Shown here piece after piece: positions 16,914-25,486 of a DNA stretch of 64,000 nt (its first letter is position 1; every line of letters starts with the position of its first letter). The notes below the pieces were generated by a model. That model was given only the letters and a program-made list of their open reading frames with translations, was not told where the DNA came from and searched no databases. The stretch is from Micromonospora halotolerans (GTDB lineage: Bacteria; Actinomycetota; Actinomycetes; Mycobacteriales; Micromonosporaceae). The position numbers and the translations under genes are program-made. The DNA is taken from positions 5,890,001 through 5,954,000 of the forward strand of contig NZ_CP134876.1 in NCBI RefSeq assembly GCF_032108445.1, given 5' to 3'.

Positions 16914-17786
16914 ATGTCGAGAACGCCCCGGGCGAGCCGCACGGCGGTGCTGGTGTGCCAGGGTCGCGCCGCGGCGGACGGGCTCGTCGCTCCCGGCCGC
17001 TTCGCGGATCCGACCGCCCTGCCCCTGCTGCGTCCCGACGAGCGGGAGACGGTCCAGTGGGTCCGCGCCGGTGCCCCACCCCAGGCGTGGCAGCAGCGGC
17101 TCGACTACGAGACGGTACGCGCCACCGCCGAGCTGATGGCGCCCCGCACGATCGCCATCGACGACGCGATCCGCGCTCACCGGTCTCCGCAGCTGGTGGT
17201 CCTCGGCGCCGGACTGGACGGCCGCGCCTGGCGGATGCCGGAACTCGCCGGGGTGACGGTCTTCGAGGTCGACCAGCCGGCCACCCAGCAGGACAAGCGC
17301 GAACGCGCCGCGGGCCTGCCCGGCCCGCCGCCCACGTTCGTCCCGGTGGACTTTGGCCGCGACCGGCTGGCCGGGACCCTGGCGGCGCACGGGCACCGGG
17401 CCGACGTCGCCACGACGTGGCTCTGGGAGGGCGTCGTGCCGTACCTGACGACAGCAGAGGTGGCCGCCACGGTCGCCGAACTCGCCGCCTGTTCCGCCCC
17501 GGGCAGTCGCCTGGTCGTCAACTATCAGAGCCCCGCCGTCTCGGCCGTCCTGGGCCGGGTGGTCGCTCGGCTGCTGACGGCCTCCACCGGCCGGTCGAGC
17601 GTCTGGGCGAACGAGCCGTGGCGCTCCACCTGGACGCCCGCCGCCATGTCCGCCCTGCTCACCCGGCACGGCTACCGCGTCACCCGAGAGGAGAGCCTGC
17701 TCGACACGGCGCGGACGCTCGCCCTGCCGGTGTCCCGTGCCAGGTCGCTCCGCCACAGCCGGGTGCTGGTCGCCGACCGGGTCTGA
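16914..17786 (+). CDS. Class I SAM-dependent methyltransferase (LCM/PPM1-like)
   Basis: The protein is 290 aa from ATG 16914 (GAAGGA upstream). The actinobacterial PPM/LCM pattern is clear: LDYETVRATAELMAPRTIAIDDAIRA, then motif I (QLVVLGAGLDGRAWRMPEL), VFEVDQPATQQDKRER, and TTWLWEGVVPYLT. Members methylate carboxylates or small molecules, often secondary metabolites; the substrate is unknown here. It stands alone between sthA and a convergent AlkX-like gene. Confidence 0.85.
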   Translation: MSRTPRASRTAVLVCQGRAAADGLVAPGRFADPTALPLLRPDERETVQWVRAGAPPQAWQQRLDYETVRATAELMAPRTIAIDDAIRAHRSPQLVVLGAGLDGRAWRMPELAGVTVFEVDQPATQQDKRERAAGLPGPPPTFVPVDFGRDRLAGTLAAHGHRADVATTWLWEGVVPYLTTAEVAATVAELAACSAPGSRLVVNYQSPAVSAVLGRVVARLLTASTGRSSVWANEPWRSTWTPAAMSALLTRHGYRVTREESLLDTARTLALPVSRARSLRHSRVLVADRV

Positions 17787-17825
17787 CCGCCGGCGCGTCG
17801 ACCCGGACGTCCCGGGGAGCAGGGG

Positions 17826-18926
17826 TCAGGACGCCAGGGCCAGGGTCAGGCCGAGCCAGTCCGCCAGGTCCTCGATCTCGTGCCGCACCGCGGTCGTCAT
17901 GGCCCTGGTGAACGGGACGTCCTCGTGGATCGCGTCCACCCGGAGCACGCCGGCCCGGCGGTCGGCGGTGGCGTCGAGCTTGCCGACCAGCCGGTCCCCG
18001 TACAGGATCGGCAGCGCCCAGTAGCCCCAGCGGCGCTTGGCGGCCGGCTTGTACATCTCCAGCTGGTAGTCGTACTCGAACAGCTCGGTCAGCCGCCGGC
18101 GGTCGTAGACGAGCCGGTCCAGCGGGGACAGCAACGCGGCGCGGCCGGTGAACGTCTGGTCCAACAGCTCGGGGTCGACCCGCCACTGGCCCTTCACGCC
18201 CTCGACCACCGCGGGCTCGCCGGCCGCCCCCACGTCGTTGGGCTCCCCCGGGCTCTCCGGAGCCCGGGCGCGCGCGATGCCGAGCGCGCGCAGCCGCCGC
18301 TCGCCCCGGATCCGCCGCGCCTCCTCGTAGGGCACCACCTCGTCGGGGTAGACCCGTTCGGCGAGGTCCCACAGCCGGTCGGCGCCGCGCCGGCCGGCGG
18401 CCGCGACCTCGCCCCGCTGGACCAGAAAGTCGATCATCTTGCGGACGTTGCGGTCGTTGGTCCAGCCGCTGGAACGCCAGGGGACGTCGCAGGTGTCCGG
18501 CAGCTCGCGCGCCGGCAGCGGGCCGTCGGCGCGGAGCCTCGCGAGGATGTCCAGCCGGCAGCCCCGGTTGGCGTCCACCCAGTCCCGCAGGCCCTCCTGC
18601 CAGTCGCGCAGCGGCGGACGGCCGGGCCACTCGGCCATCTCCGCCCGGTAGAGCGCGAGGTCCTCCGGTGGGCGGATCATGCCGTGCAGCTCCAGCAGGG
18701 TCTGCTCGTCGAGGGCGTCACGCAGCTGCGCCGGAGCGTACGAGGAGCCGAGGCGGCTCCACAGGACCAGGTCGGCGCTGGGCGCCACGGCGGACGTCGG
18801 GTCGTTCTGCAGCAGCGTCAGCCGGCGGACCACGTCGACCATCCCGCTGGGGCGGTCCGCGGTCAGCAGCTGGGCGCGCACCGCGAGGCGGCGCGCGTCG
18901 CCGCGGGACAACTCGTGCACGGTCAC
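17826..18926 (-). CDS. Winged-helix DNA glycosylase-like protein (HTH_42, AlkX/YcaQ type)
   Basis: A 366-aa HTH_42 protein. The N-terminal helical region carries the QxD version of the catalytic-loop motif (LTLLQNDPTSAV), as in AlkX/YcaQ-type enzymes, rather than the QxQ of AlkZ. Other family blocks are LHGMIRPPEDLALYRAEMAEWP, YKPAAKRRWGYWALPILYGDRLVGKLDA and RLTELFEYDYQLEMY. Relatives unhook interstrand crosslinks or excise alkylated bases. It starts at a GTG (18926 or 18920) and is divergent from the ArsR gene by 71 bp. Confidence 0.88.
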   Translation of the reverse strand: MTVHELSRGDARRLAVRAQLLTADRPSGMVDVVRRLTLLQNDPTSAVAPSADLVLWSRLGSSYAPAQLRDALDEQTLLELHGMIRPPEDLALYRAEMAEWPGRPPLRDWQEGLRDWVDANRGCRLDILARLRADGPLPARELPDTCDVPWRSSGWTNDRNVRKMIDFLVQRGEVAAAGRRGADRLWDLAERVYPDEVVPYEEARRIRGERRLRALGIARARAPESPGEPNDVGAAGEPAVVEGVKGQWRVDPELLDQTFTGRAALLSPLDRLVYDRRRLTELFEYDYQLEMYKPAAKRRWGYWALPILYGDRLVGKLDATADRRAGVLRVDAIHEDVPFTRAMTTAVRHEIEDLADWLGLTLALAS

Positions 18927-18961
18927 CAGCCGAGCCTAGAAGGCCGGTACGACCGTCACCG

Positions 18962-18991
18962 TTGACATGTGACCATCTGGTCACCTATTCT
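18962..18991 (+). promoter_or_regulatory. Promoter with embedded operator, apparently leaderless (ArsR operon)
   Basis: A consensus -35 TTGACA (18962-18967) and a -10 TATTCT (18986-18991) are 18 bp apart. The spacer is almost entirely filled by the perfect inverted repeat GTGACCA-TC-TGGTCAC (18969-18984). The GTG start at 18998 is at the expected transcription start, so the mRNA should be leaderless. Bound ArsR would block polymerase directly. Confidence 0.75.
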
Positions 18992-18997
18992 CGTCTC

Positions 18998-19336
18998 GTG
19001 AGCGACGACGACGATCTGGTGTTCAAGGCGCTCGCCGACCCGACCCGACGCGCCCTGCTCGACCGCCTCTTCGTCCGCGACGGCCAGACGTTGACGGAGC
19101 TGGAGTCGGAGCTGGCGATGACCCGCTTCGGTGTCATGAAGCACCTGCGCCTGCTGGAGGACGCCGGTCTCGTGGTCACCCGACGGCAGGGCCGGGAGAA
19201 GTTGCACTTCCTCAACCCGGTGCCGATCCGGCTGATCCACGACCGGTGGATCGACAAGTACACCGCGCACCACACCGCGACACTGCTCGAACTCAAGGCG
19301 GAACTCGAACGCGACAACCCGAAGGAGAAGCCATGA
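18998..19336 (+). CDS. ArsR/SmtB-family transcriptional regulator
   Basis: The protein is 112 aa from GTG 18998. It has a typical winged helix: DDLVFKALADPTRRALLDRLFVRDGQTLTELESELAMTRFGVMKHLRLLEDAGLVVTRRQGREKLHFLNPVPI. No metal-binding CxC or His cluster is seen, as in the ArsR proteins that pair with SRPBCC partners. Its stop overlaps the SRPBCC start (ATGA), and an operator lies in its promoter. The inducer is unknown. Confidence 0.93.
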   Translation: MSDDDDLVFKALADPTRRALLDRLFVRDGQTLTELESELAMTRFGVMKHLRLLEDAGLVVTRRQGREKLHFLNPVPIRLIHDRWIDKYTAHHTATLLELKAELERDNPKEKP

Positions 19337-19812
19337 CCACCACGACGGCCGGGACGACCAAGGTCTACCGGGTCTACATCAAGGCCACCCCGCAGGCGAT
19401 CTGGGACGCGATCACCAAGCCGGAGTGGACCCGGCAGTACGGCTACCAGGGCCTCGCCGAATACGACCTGCGGCCGGGCGGCCGGTACCGGGCCCTGGCC
19501 ATCCCTGAGCACCGGGAGGCCGGCATGCCCGAGGTGCCCGTGGAGGGCGAGGTGATCGAGGTGGACCCGCCGGTCCGGCTGGTGCAGACCTGGCGGCCGA
19601 CCTGGCTGGACGAGCCGGCCACCAGGTTGACCTACGAGATCGCGGAGCGCGGCAACGGCGTCACCTCGCTGACCGTGACGCACGAGCTGGGCGACGCGCC
19701 GCAGACCATGGCGCAGGTCAACGGCGAGGTCGAGAGCGCCGGTGGCGGCTGGGCCGAGATCCTCAGCGACCTGAAGACGCTGCTGGAGACGGGCAAGCCG
19801 CTCTACGCCTGA
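19333..19812 (+). CDS. SRPBCC (AHSA1-like START-fold) protein
   Basis: A 159-aa protein with the AHSA1 pattern: VYRVYIKATPQAIWDAITKPEWTRQYGYQG, EYDLRPGGRYRAL, VEGEVIEVDPPVRLVQTWRPTW, ending GGGWAEILSDLKTLLETG. The fold makes a hydrophobic ligand pocket. ArsR-SRPBCC pairs are common in actinobacteria and may sense or bind a small hydrophobic compound; that role is inference. It is translationally coupled to the ArsR gene and followed by a strong terminator. Confidence 0.9.
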   Translation: MTTTTAGTTKVYRVYIKATPQAIWDAITKPEWTRQYGYQGLAEYDLRPGGRYRALAIPEHREAGMPEVPVEGEVIEVDPPVRLVQTWRPTWLDEPATRLTYEIAERGNGVTSLTVTHELGDAPQTMAQVNGEVESAGGGWAEILSDLKTLLETGKPLYA

Positions 19813-19829
19813 CCCGAGCCCGCACGCGA

Positions 19830-19862
19830 GGGCGGCCCGGCGCACGACCAGCCGGGCCGCCC
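19830..19862. terminator. Bidirectional terminator hairpin
   Basis: Perfect 12-bp GC arms (19830-19841, 19851-19862) with a 9-nt loop lie between the convergent SRPBCC and trypsin-like genes. Confidence 0.75.
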
Positions 19863-19876
19863 GTCAGGTCGTGCGG

Positions 19877-20752
<876 letters not shown>

Positions 20753-20799
20753 TTATTGGCCATACTCTTCGGGTCGTACCGCGCCGGTATGAGCGCCCG

Positions 20800-21702
20800 T
20801 CACGTCACGGGCGCCAGGGCCTTCTCGAACCAGTGGTGCGCGTAGGGCTCGTCGTTGTACGGCGCGACCTCCCGGTAGCCGGCCGAGCGGTACAGGGCGA
20901 TCGCCTCGGTCAGGTTGCGGTTGGTGTCCAGCCGGACGGCGGTCCAGCCGCGCTCGGCGGCGTACCGCTCCAACTGCTCCAGCAGGCGCCGCCCGACGCC
21001 GAGCCCCCGGACGCCGTCGGCCACCCAGACGCGCTTGATCTCCGCGGGCGCGTCCGCGTGGAGCTTCACCGCGCCGCAGCCGACGGGCTCGCCGTTGAGC
21101 GTGGCGAGCAGGAACACGCCGGCGGGTGGGATGAGCTCCTCGTCGCGGACCGGCTTGCTCCGGGCCGGGTCGAATCCGTCGTCGAAGCGCTGCGCGACCT
21201 CGTGGGCGTAGGCCCGCACGCAGGCGCGGGCCTGGGGATCTCCCGGTGGGCACGGCTCGACGACCACCATGGAGCCGACGAGCAGCCGCTCCACCTCGGC
21301 CATCGCCGCGACCAGGCGCTCGCGGCGCTGGTCGCTGAGCGGTTCGAGGATGGACCGGGCCAGCTCGTCGGACCGCTCGTCCAGCTCGACCCACTCCGAC
21401 CGCCCGGCCTCGGTGAGGACGGCGACACGCACCCGAGCGTCGCCGCCGGCCCGGCCCGCCGGGCCGACGCGCACGAGCCCGTCACCCTCCAGGGTGCGCA
21501 GGAGCCGGCTGAGGTACCCGGAGTCCAGACCGAGCCGGGCCCGCAACGCCGCGACCTCGGCGCCGTCGGGGCCGATCTCCCACAGCAGCCGCGCCTGCGC
21601 GAGGGGCCGGTCGCGGGACATGTACTGATCGTCGAGCGCGCCCACCCGTTGGGTGACCGTCCGGTTGAACCGCCGCACGGTGGCGATGAGCTCCGAGTTC
21701 AT
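20800..21702 (-). CDS. MarR-GNAT fusion: DNA-binding and N-acetyltransferase protein
   Basis: A 300-aa two-domain protein. Residues ~1-145 form a MarR winged helix (DRPLAQARLLWEIGPDGAEVAALRARLGLDSGYLSRLLRTLEGDGLVRV, VAVLTEAGRSEWVELDERSDELA). Residues ~148-300 are a GNAT acetyltransferase with acetyl-CoA loop VADGVRGLGVGRRLLEQLERYAAERG and closing NLTEAIALYRSAGYREV. The gene sits 14 bp behind a methyltransferase gene. A palindrome just before the ATG suggests autorepression. The acetylation substrate is unknown. Confidence 0.93.
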   Translation of the reverse strand: MNSELIATVRRFNRTVTQRVGALDDQYMSRDRPLAQARLLWEIGPDGAEVAALRARLGLDSGYLSRLLRTLEGDGLVRVGPAGRAGGDARVRVAVLTEAGRSEWVELDERSDELARSILEPLSDQRRERLVAAMAEVERLLVGSMVVVEPCPPGDPQARACVRAYAHEVAQRFDDGFDPARSKPVRDEELIPPAGVFLLATLNGEPVGCGAVKLHADAPAEIKRVWVADGVRGLGVGRRLLEQLERYAAERGWTAVRLDTNRNLTEAIALYRSAGYREVAPYNDEPYAHHWFEKALAPVT

Positions 21703-21705
21703 ATT

Positions 21706-21721
21706 CCTGACTTTAGTCAGG
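21706..21721 (-). promoter_or_regulatory. Palindromic operator abutting the MarR-GNAT start
   Basis: CCTGACT-TT-AGTCAGG has perfect 7-bp arms and ends 4 bp before the ATG at 21702. It also contains the stop codon of the upstream methyltransferase and the only AGGA ribosome-binding candidate. It could act as a MarR operator, or as an RNA hairpin masking that site. Confidence 0.6.
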
Positions 21722-22511
21722 CTTTATCGCCGCCCGCCAGCGCCCGCGCCCGGCCGGTCAGGTGGAACACACGGCTGAGCTGCCGGTACGGGTCCCGGAC
21801 GCTCGCTTCGAACTCGACGGCGGCCACGGCCGCCACATCCGTACCGTCGGCCGGCAGGTCCAGCCAGTCCGAGAACAGCCAGACGCCGTACCAGTCCTCC
21901 GGGTCCACCCCGCCCTGCCGCAGGAGGTCGGACAGGCCCTCGACGGTGTCGGCACGGGTGTCGACGCCGAGCACCCCGACCTCGCCCGCGGCGTCGAACG
22001 CGGCCAGGGCGTCGGCCCAGCGGTGGTCGAGGGCCGGACGGACGGCCAGCGTGCGGGCGTTGAGCGCCATGACCGAGACGACACCTCCGGGTGCCGTGCA
22101 GCGGCACAGCGCGGAGACCAGCGGCTCGGGTCGTTCGAGGTACATCAGCACGCCGTGGCAGAGCACCGCGCTGAACCGCTGCCCACCGGTCGCCGCCTCG
22201 GCCTGCTCGCCGGGCGCCTCGACCAGCCGGACCCGCCGCCGGACGTCGTCCGGCTCGTCCCTGAGCCGCTGCTCGGCCTTGGCGAGCATGGCCGGCGACG
22301 GGTCCAGGACGGTCACGTCGTACCCGAGTCGGGCCAGCGGCAACGACTGGTGGGCCGCGCCCCCGCCGACGTCGAGGACGCTCGCCGGCGGTTCGGGAAG
22401 GTGCCGCAGCAGCTGGGCGTGGAGGACGTACGTCCGCACCCGCCCCTTGACCGAGGCGTACGCACCTTCCACGAACGGGTTCGCCAACGCGGCCCAGGCG
22501 TCCGACGGCAT
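21717..22511 (-). CDS. Class I SAM-dependent methyltransferase (SmtA/CmoM-like)
   Basis: A 264-aa protein with motif I VLDVGGGAAHQSLPLARLGYDVTVLDPS, motif II/III SAVLCHGVLMYLERPEPLVSALCR and APGGVVSVMALN. The N-terminus FVEGAYASVKGRVRTYVLHAQLLRHL resembles SmtA/CmoM-type enzymes. Possibly a tRNA or small-molecule methyltransferase; the substrate is unknown. It lies directly upstream of the MarR-GNAT gene. Confidence 0.87.
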   Translation of the reverse strand: MPSDAWAALANPFVEGAYASVKGRVRTYVLHAQLLRHLPEPPASVLDVGGGAAHQSLPLARLGYDVTVLDPSPAMLAKAEQRLRDEPDDVRRRVRLVEAPGEQAEAATGGQRFSAVLCHGVLMYLERPEPLVSALCRCTAPGGVVSVMALNARTLAVRPALDHRWADALAAFDAAGEVGVLGVDTRADTVEGLSDLLRQGGVDPEDWYGVWLFSDWLDLPADGTDVAAVAAVEFEASVRDPYRQLSRVFHLTGRARALAGGDKA

Positions 22512-22575
22512 ACCGGGATTGTGGCACCCGGGCGTGGGTGTCGCGGGAACGACGGCCGAGGCGGTGTCCCGTCGC

Positions 22576-22923
22576 CTACATCCAGATGTACTCCTCAGCG
22601 ATGGCGCCGTCGCGCCATTTTGCTACCGTCACCATCCGGCTGCCGTCTTCCAGTTCACCCACCACGCAGGTCCAGTCTCCCGACCCGAACCCGATGGGGT
22701 GCGACTTGATCTGGACCGGACTGCCGCCGGTGCTCTGGGCGAACGCTTTCATGGCATCGATGTGTTCCTGAACGCCATGAGTCTTCGGCTGCCCCTTCAG
22801 GTCCACGAGTACGTCGTCGGTGTGGTGGTGGGCGAACACGCCGTTCCAGTCCGCCGGGTTCCACCCCTTGAAGTCGAGTTCGTCCATGCTCTTCAGGTTG
22901 CGGGTGACCTGGTCGTCGGTCAT
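22576..22923 (-). CDS. SnoaL-like / NTF2-fold protein
   Basis: The protein is 115 aa from ATG 22923 (AAGGGGA upstream). The cone-shaped SnoaL fold is recognised from NLKSMDELDFKGWNPADWNGVFAHHHTDDVLVDLKGQPKTHGVQEHIDAMKAF and the terminal VTVAKWRDGAIAEEYIWM. It may be a polyketide cyclase-like or ligand-binding protein; catalytic function is not assignable. Its promoter region holds three copies of one 7-bp motif, so it is probably tightly regulated. Confidence 0.82.
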   Translation of the reverse strand: MTDDQVTRNLKSMDELDFKGWNPADWNGVFAHHHTDDVLVDLKGQPKTHGVQEHIDAMKAFAQSTGGSPVQIKSHPIGFGSGDWTCVVGELEDGSRMVTVAKWRDGAIAEEYIWM

Positions 22924-22964
22924 GACACGATCCCCTTTCCAAGATCTGTCGGCGGCGCCCTCCC

Positions 22965-23003
22965 CAGGCAAGCCTAGGGAGACTTGCCTGGTTCATCAGG
23001 CAA
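22965..23003 (-). promoter_or_regulatory. Triple CAGGCAA-type operator upstream of the SnoaL-like gene
   Basis: CAGGCAAG (22965-22972), CTTGCCTG (22983-22990) and CAGGCAA (22997-23003) alternate in orientation. They form two overlapping inverted repeats: 8-bp arms with a 10-nt gap, and 7-bp arms with a 6-nt gap. They lie 42-80 bp before the ATG. No regulator gene is adjacent that would obviously own them. Confidence 0.6.
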
Positions 23004-23114
23004 ACAAGGACCGGCACGTCGGCCGTGGGCTGACTGTGCGGCTGGCCCGTTGCCGCCAACCGGCGGGGTGAGTCGCCGACGCCGTAGCGTTGTCCCCTGG
23101 CGGCCGACGACGGC

Positions 23115-24575
23115 TCAGCCATGATGATGGTGGCGCGGCAGTATGCGGCGCACCGACGCTTCGGTCCCGGGCTCCACGATCACAAACTGGCCCATCATGC
23201 CCTCGTCCTCGTGCCGGAGAATGTGGCAGTGGTACATGTAGGGCGTTCTCGGGTCGGTGTGGTGCCCGAACTGCACGGCGAGCCGCACCGTCGACTTGGC
23301 GGGAATGAAGACCGTGTCCTTCGGGCCCTGCAGGTATGCCGGCGGCGGCCTCCCGTCGACGTCCAGGATGCGGAATGCCACCTCGTGGATGTGAAAGTTG
23401 TGGGCGTAGACGGTGTTCTGGACCTGCCAGATCTCGGTCGCTCCCGCCGGAACCACCTCGTCGATCCGGGTCATCTCCATCTCACGCCCGTTGATCTCGT
23501 CGCTGCCGCTCAGCCGGAACCTACGCTCGCGAGCGCCGGCCGGTGCCTCGACGCGCGGGCTCGCGGACAGCCGCCGCGGCACCGACGGCCCTGGCCTGAG
23601 CTGGTCCGCCGCGACGAACTTCACCAGGTCGTAGTCCCCTCCGTCGATGCCGTTGTCGCCGGCGACGCTGCGCAGCACGACCTGGTCGCGCGGGGCGAAC
23701 TCGACCAGAACCTCCAGCCGCTCCCCCGGGCTCAACTGCACGCGGTCAACCGTGGCCGGCACCGCCAACAGGCCGGCGTCGGTGCCGATGACGTGGAACC
23801 GTCGCCGGTCGACGAACTCGACGTTGTACATCCGCGCGTTGGAGCCATTCAGGATGCGCAGCCGCACCAGCGTCGTGGTCACCTCGAAGAACGGGTCGTA
23901 GACCCCGTTGACCAGGATCTGGTCGCCGATGAGGCCCCATGTCGGCTTGGGATCCTCCTGCAGCGCGCCGTTCGCGTCGAGGATCTTGTCCTGGAGGATG
24001 AGCGGGATGTCGTCCACCCCGTAGGTCGAGGGCAGGTCCGGCGCGGCCGGCGCCGGGTCATCGACGAGGAAGAGACCCGCCAGTCCGCGGTACACGTGCT
24101 TTGCGGTGCTGCCGTGCAGATGTGGGTGGTACCAGGATGTGGCCGCCGGCTGGTCGACCGTCCAGTGCGGAAGCCAGGTGGTGCCCGGCTGGACTGTCTG
24201 GTGCGGGCCGCCGTCCATCACCGCGGGCAATCGCATGCCATGCCAGTGGACCGTGCTCGGCTCACCGAGTTGGTTGTGCACCCGCATCGCGACACGGTCG
24301 CCACGCGTCGCGCGGATCGTCGGGCCGAGGAACGCGCCGTTGAAACCCCACGTCGGCGTCGGCCTGCCCCGGAGCACCTCCGTCCGCCCGGCCCGCATCG
24401 TCAGCGAAAACTGTTTGGTGCCGTCCGCGGCAACGGCCGGATCCAGCACCGGCGGCACCCTCAGCCGGTTGGTAAAGGTCAGCTCGCCGGAGTTTCCCTT
24501 CGAACCCGCGCCCTGGCTGCCGCATCCGGCGAGGGCGGCCAGTCCGGCGAACACAAGAAGATCACGACGCTTCAC
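23115..24575 (-). CDS. Multicopper oxidase lipoprotein (CotA/CueO/bilirubin-oxidase type)
   Basis: The protein is ~486 aa from GTG 24575; the upstream open frame lacks coding character. The N-terminus VKRRDLLVFAGLAALAGCG is a lipobox-type (LAGC) signal, possibly TAT. The three cupredoxin domains carry all copper ligands: HWHG, HPHLHG, HNFHIHEVAF and HCHILRHEDEGMM, with Met as the axial type-1 ligand. It likely oxidises phenolics, Cu(I) or metals outside the membrane. The C-terminus ends in a His run (RHHHHG). A LppX-like lipoprotein gene lies 85 bp upstream. Confidence 0.93.
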   Translation of the reverse strand: MKRRDLLVFAGLAALAGCGSQGAGSKGNSGELTFTNRLRVPPVLDPAVAADGTKQFSLTMRAGRTEVLRGRPTPTWGFNGAFLGPTIRATRGDRVAMRVHNQLGEPSTVHWHGMRLPAVMDGGPHQTVQPGTTWLPHWTVDQPAATSWYHPHLHGSTAKHVYRGLAGLFLVDDPAPAAPDLPSTYGVDDIPLILQDKILDANGALQEDPKPTWGLIGDQILVNGVYDPFFEVTTTLVRLRILNGSNARMYNVEFVDRRRFHVIGTDAGLLAVPATVDRVQLSPGERLEVLVEFAPRDQVVLRSVAGDNGIDGGDYDLVKFVAADQLRPGPSVPRRLSASPRVEAPAGARERRFRLSGSDEINGREMEMTRIDEVVPAGATEIWQVQNTVYAHNFHIHEVAFRILDVDGRPPPAYLQGPKDTVFIPAKSTVRLAVQFGHHTDPRTPYMYHCHILRHEDEGMMGQFVIVEPGTEASVRRILPRHHHHG

Positions 24576-24660
24576 CAAGTGATCATGCTCGGCGCCGTGC
24601 GGGCGCCGCATCGGGGTCCGACCCGGACAACACCCCGACGATCCGACCTGCCAACCGGTC

Positions 24661-25425
24661 TCAGCCGCCCAGTCCGAGCTGGGGATAGAGGGCGTCGGGG
24701 GCGGCGAGGGCTCCGGGCGGCCGCGTGACGTCGAAGTCCGCGCCGAAGTCGCTGTAGCGCAGGGACGCGCTCGGCATGCCGTTGGCGCCGGGGATCGAGA
24801 AACTGACCAGCCGGCCATCGGCATCGAGCGAGGCCTGGAACGGGTTGCTGCGCGCACCGTCGGGAAAGCCGTCCGGACCGGGGCGGAAGTTGATCCCGTT
24901 GCCGCTGCCGATCCTGGTCAGGTCGATCGTCCCAGCGATGTGCGGGCCGTCTGCTCGGGCCGTGACGATCGCGTCGATGAGGCGCGCCGAGCCGCCGGGG
25001 TCGTTCCTGCCCGGGGCGAAGCTGAGGGCGAAGTCCGACGGCACCCGGGCTGGGTCGAGGGTCAGCCATTCGTGGCCGACACCGGGCAGGTCCAGCTCGG
25101 TCCTCAGGTAGACCTCGTCGCCGGTCATCCGGATCTCGATGACCCGACCGAGCGCCGAGATCGTGGCGACGGCGCGCTTGTGGACGTTGTCGTAGCGCGA
25201 CAGCGTCGTGATCTGGCTCGCGATGTCGACGTCGGCGCGGAAGCTCGTCTGATCGATGAACTTCGTGCCCGACCTCAGCAGCTCGATCGCCGTGGCGGTG
25301 GCGGTGGCGTGCGCGCTGGCGGTCGGCGCCGGGGCGGGTCCGTTCTCCGTCCGCGCGCCGGCCGAGCACCCCAGGAGAAGCAGGGCTCCCGCGGCGACGG
25401 CGGCCGCCGCTGCTCGACGTGTCAT
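24661..25425 (-). CDS. LppX/LprAFG-like lipoprotein
   Basis: A 254-aa protein with lipoprotein signal TRRAAAAAVAAGALLLLGC and a low-complexity Pro/Ala/Thr linker. The domain that follows resembles LppX/LprG, a half-barrel lipid-binding fold (ELLRSGTKFIDQTSFRADVDIA...GRVIEIRMTGDEVYLRTELD...HEWLTLDPARVP). Relatives carry lipids or glycolipids at the cell envelope. Possibly co-transcribed with the multicopper oxidase downstream. Confidence 0.8.
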   Translation of the reverse strand: MTRRAAAAAVAAGALLLLGCSAGARTENGPAPAPTASAHATATATAIELLRSGTKFIDQTSFRADVDIASQITTLSRYDNVHKRAVATISALGRVIEIRMTGDEVYLRTELDLPGVGHEWLTLDPARVPSDFALSFAPGRNDPGGSARLIDAIVTARADGPHIAGTIDLTRIGSGNGINFRPGPDGFPDGARSNPFQASLDADGRLVSFSIPGANGMPSASLRYSDFGADFDVTRPPGALAAPDALYPQLGLGG

Positions 25426-25486
25426 GGCCGCAGGGTAGGCGGCTTTCGCAAGCTCACCCGGACTCAGCTCCCGCTCCGCCCTCGGG

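Noticed and set aside
20833..22977. A 714-codon plus-strand open frame opposite MarR-GNAT and methyltransferase genes
   Set aside because: Same GC-shadow character; three convincing minus-strand genes occupy the interval.
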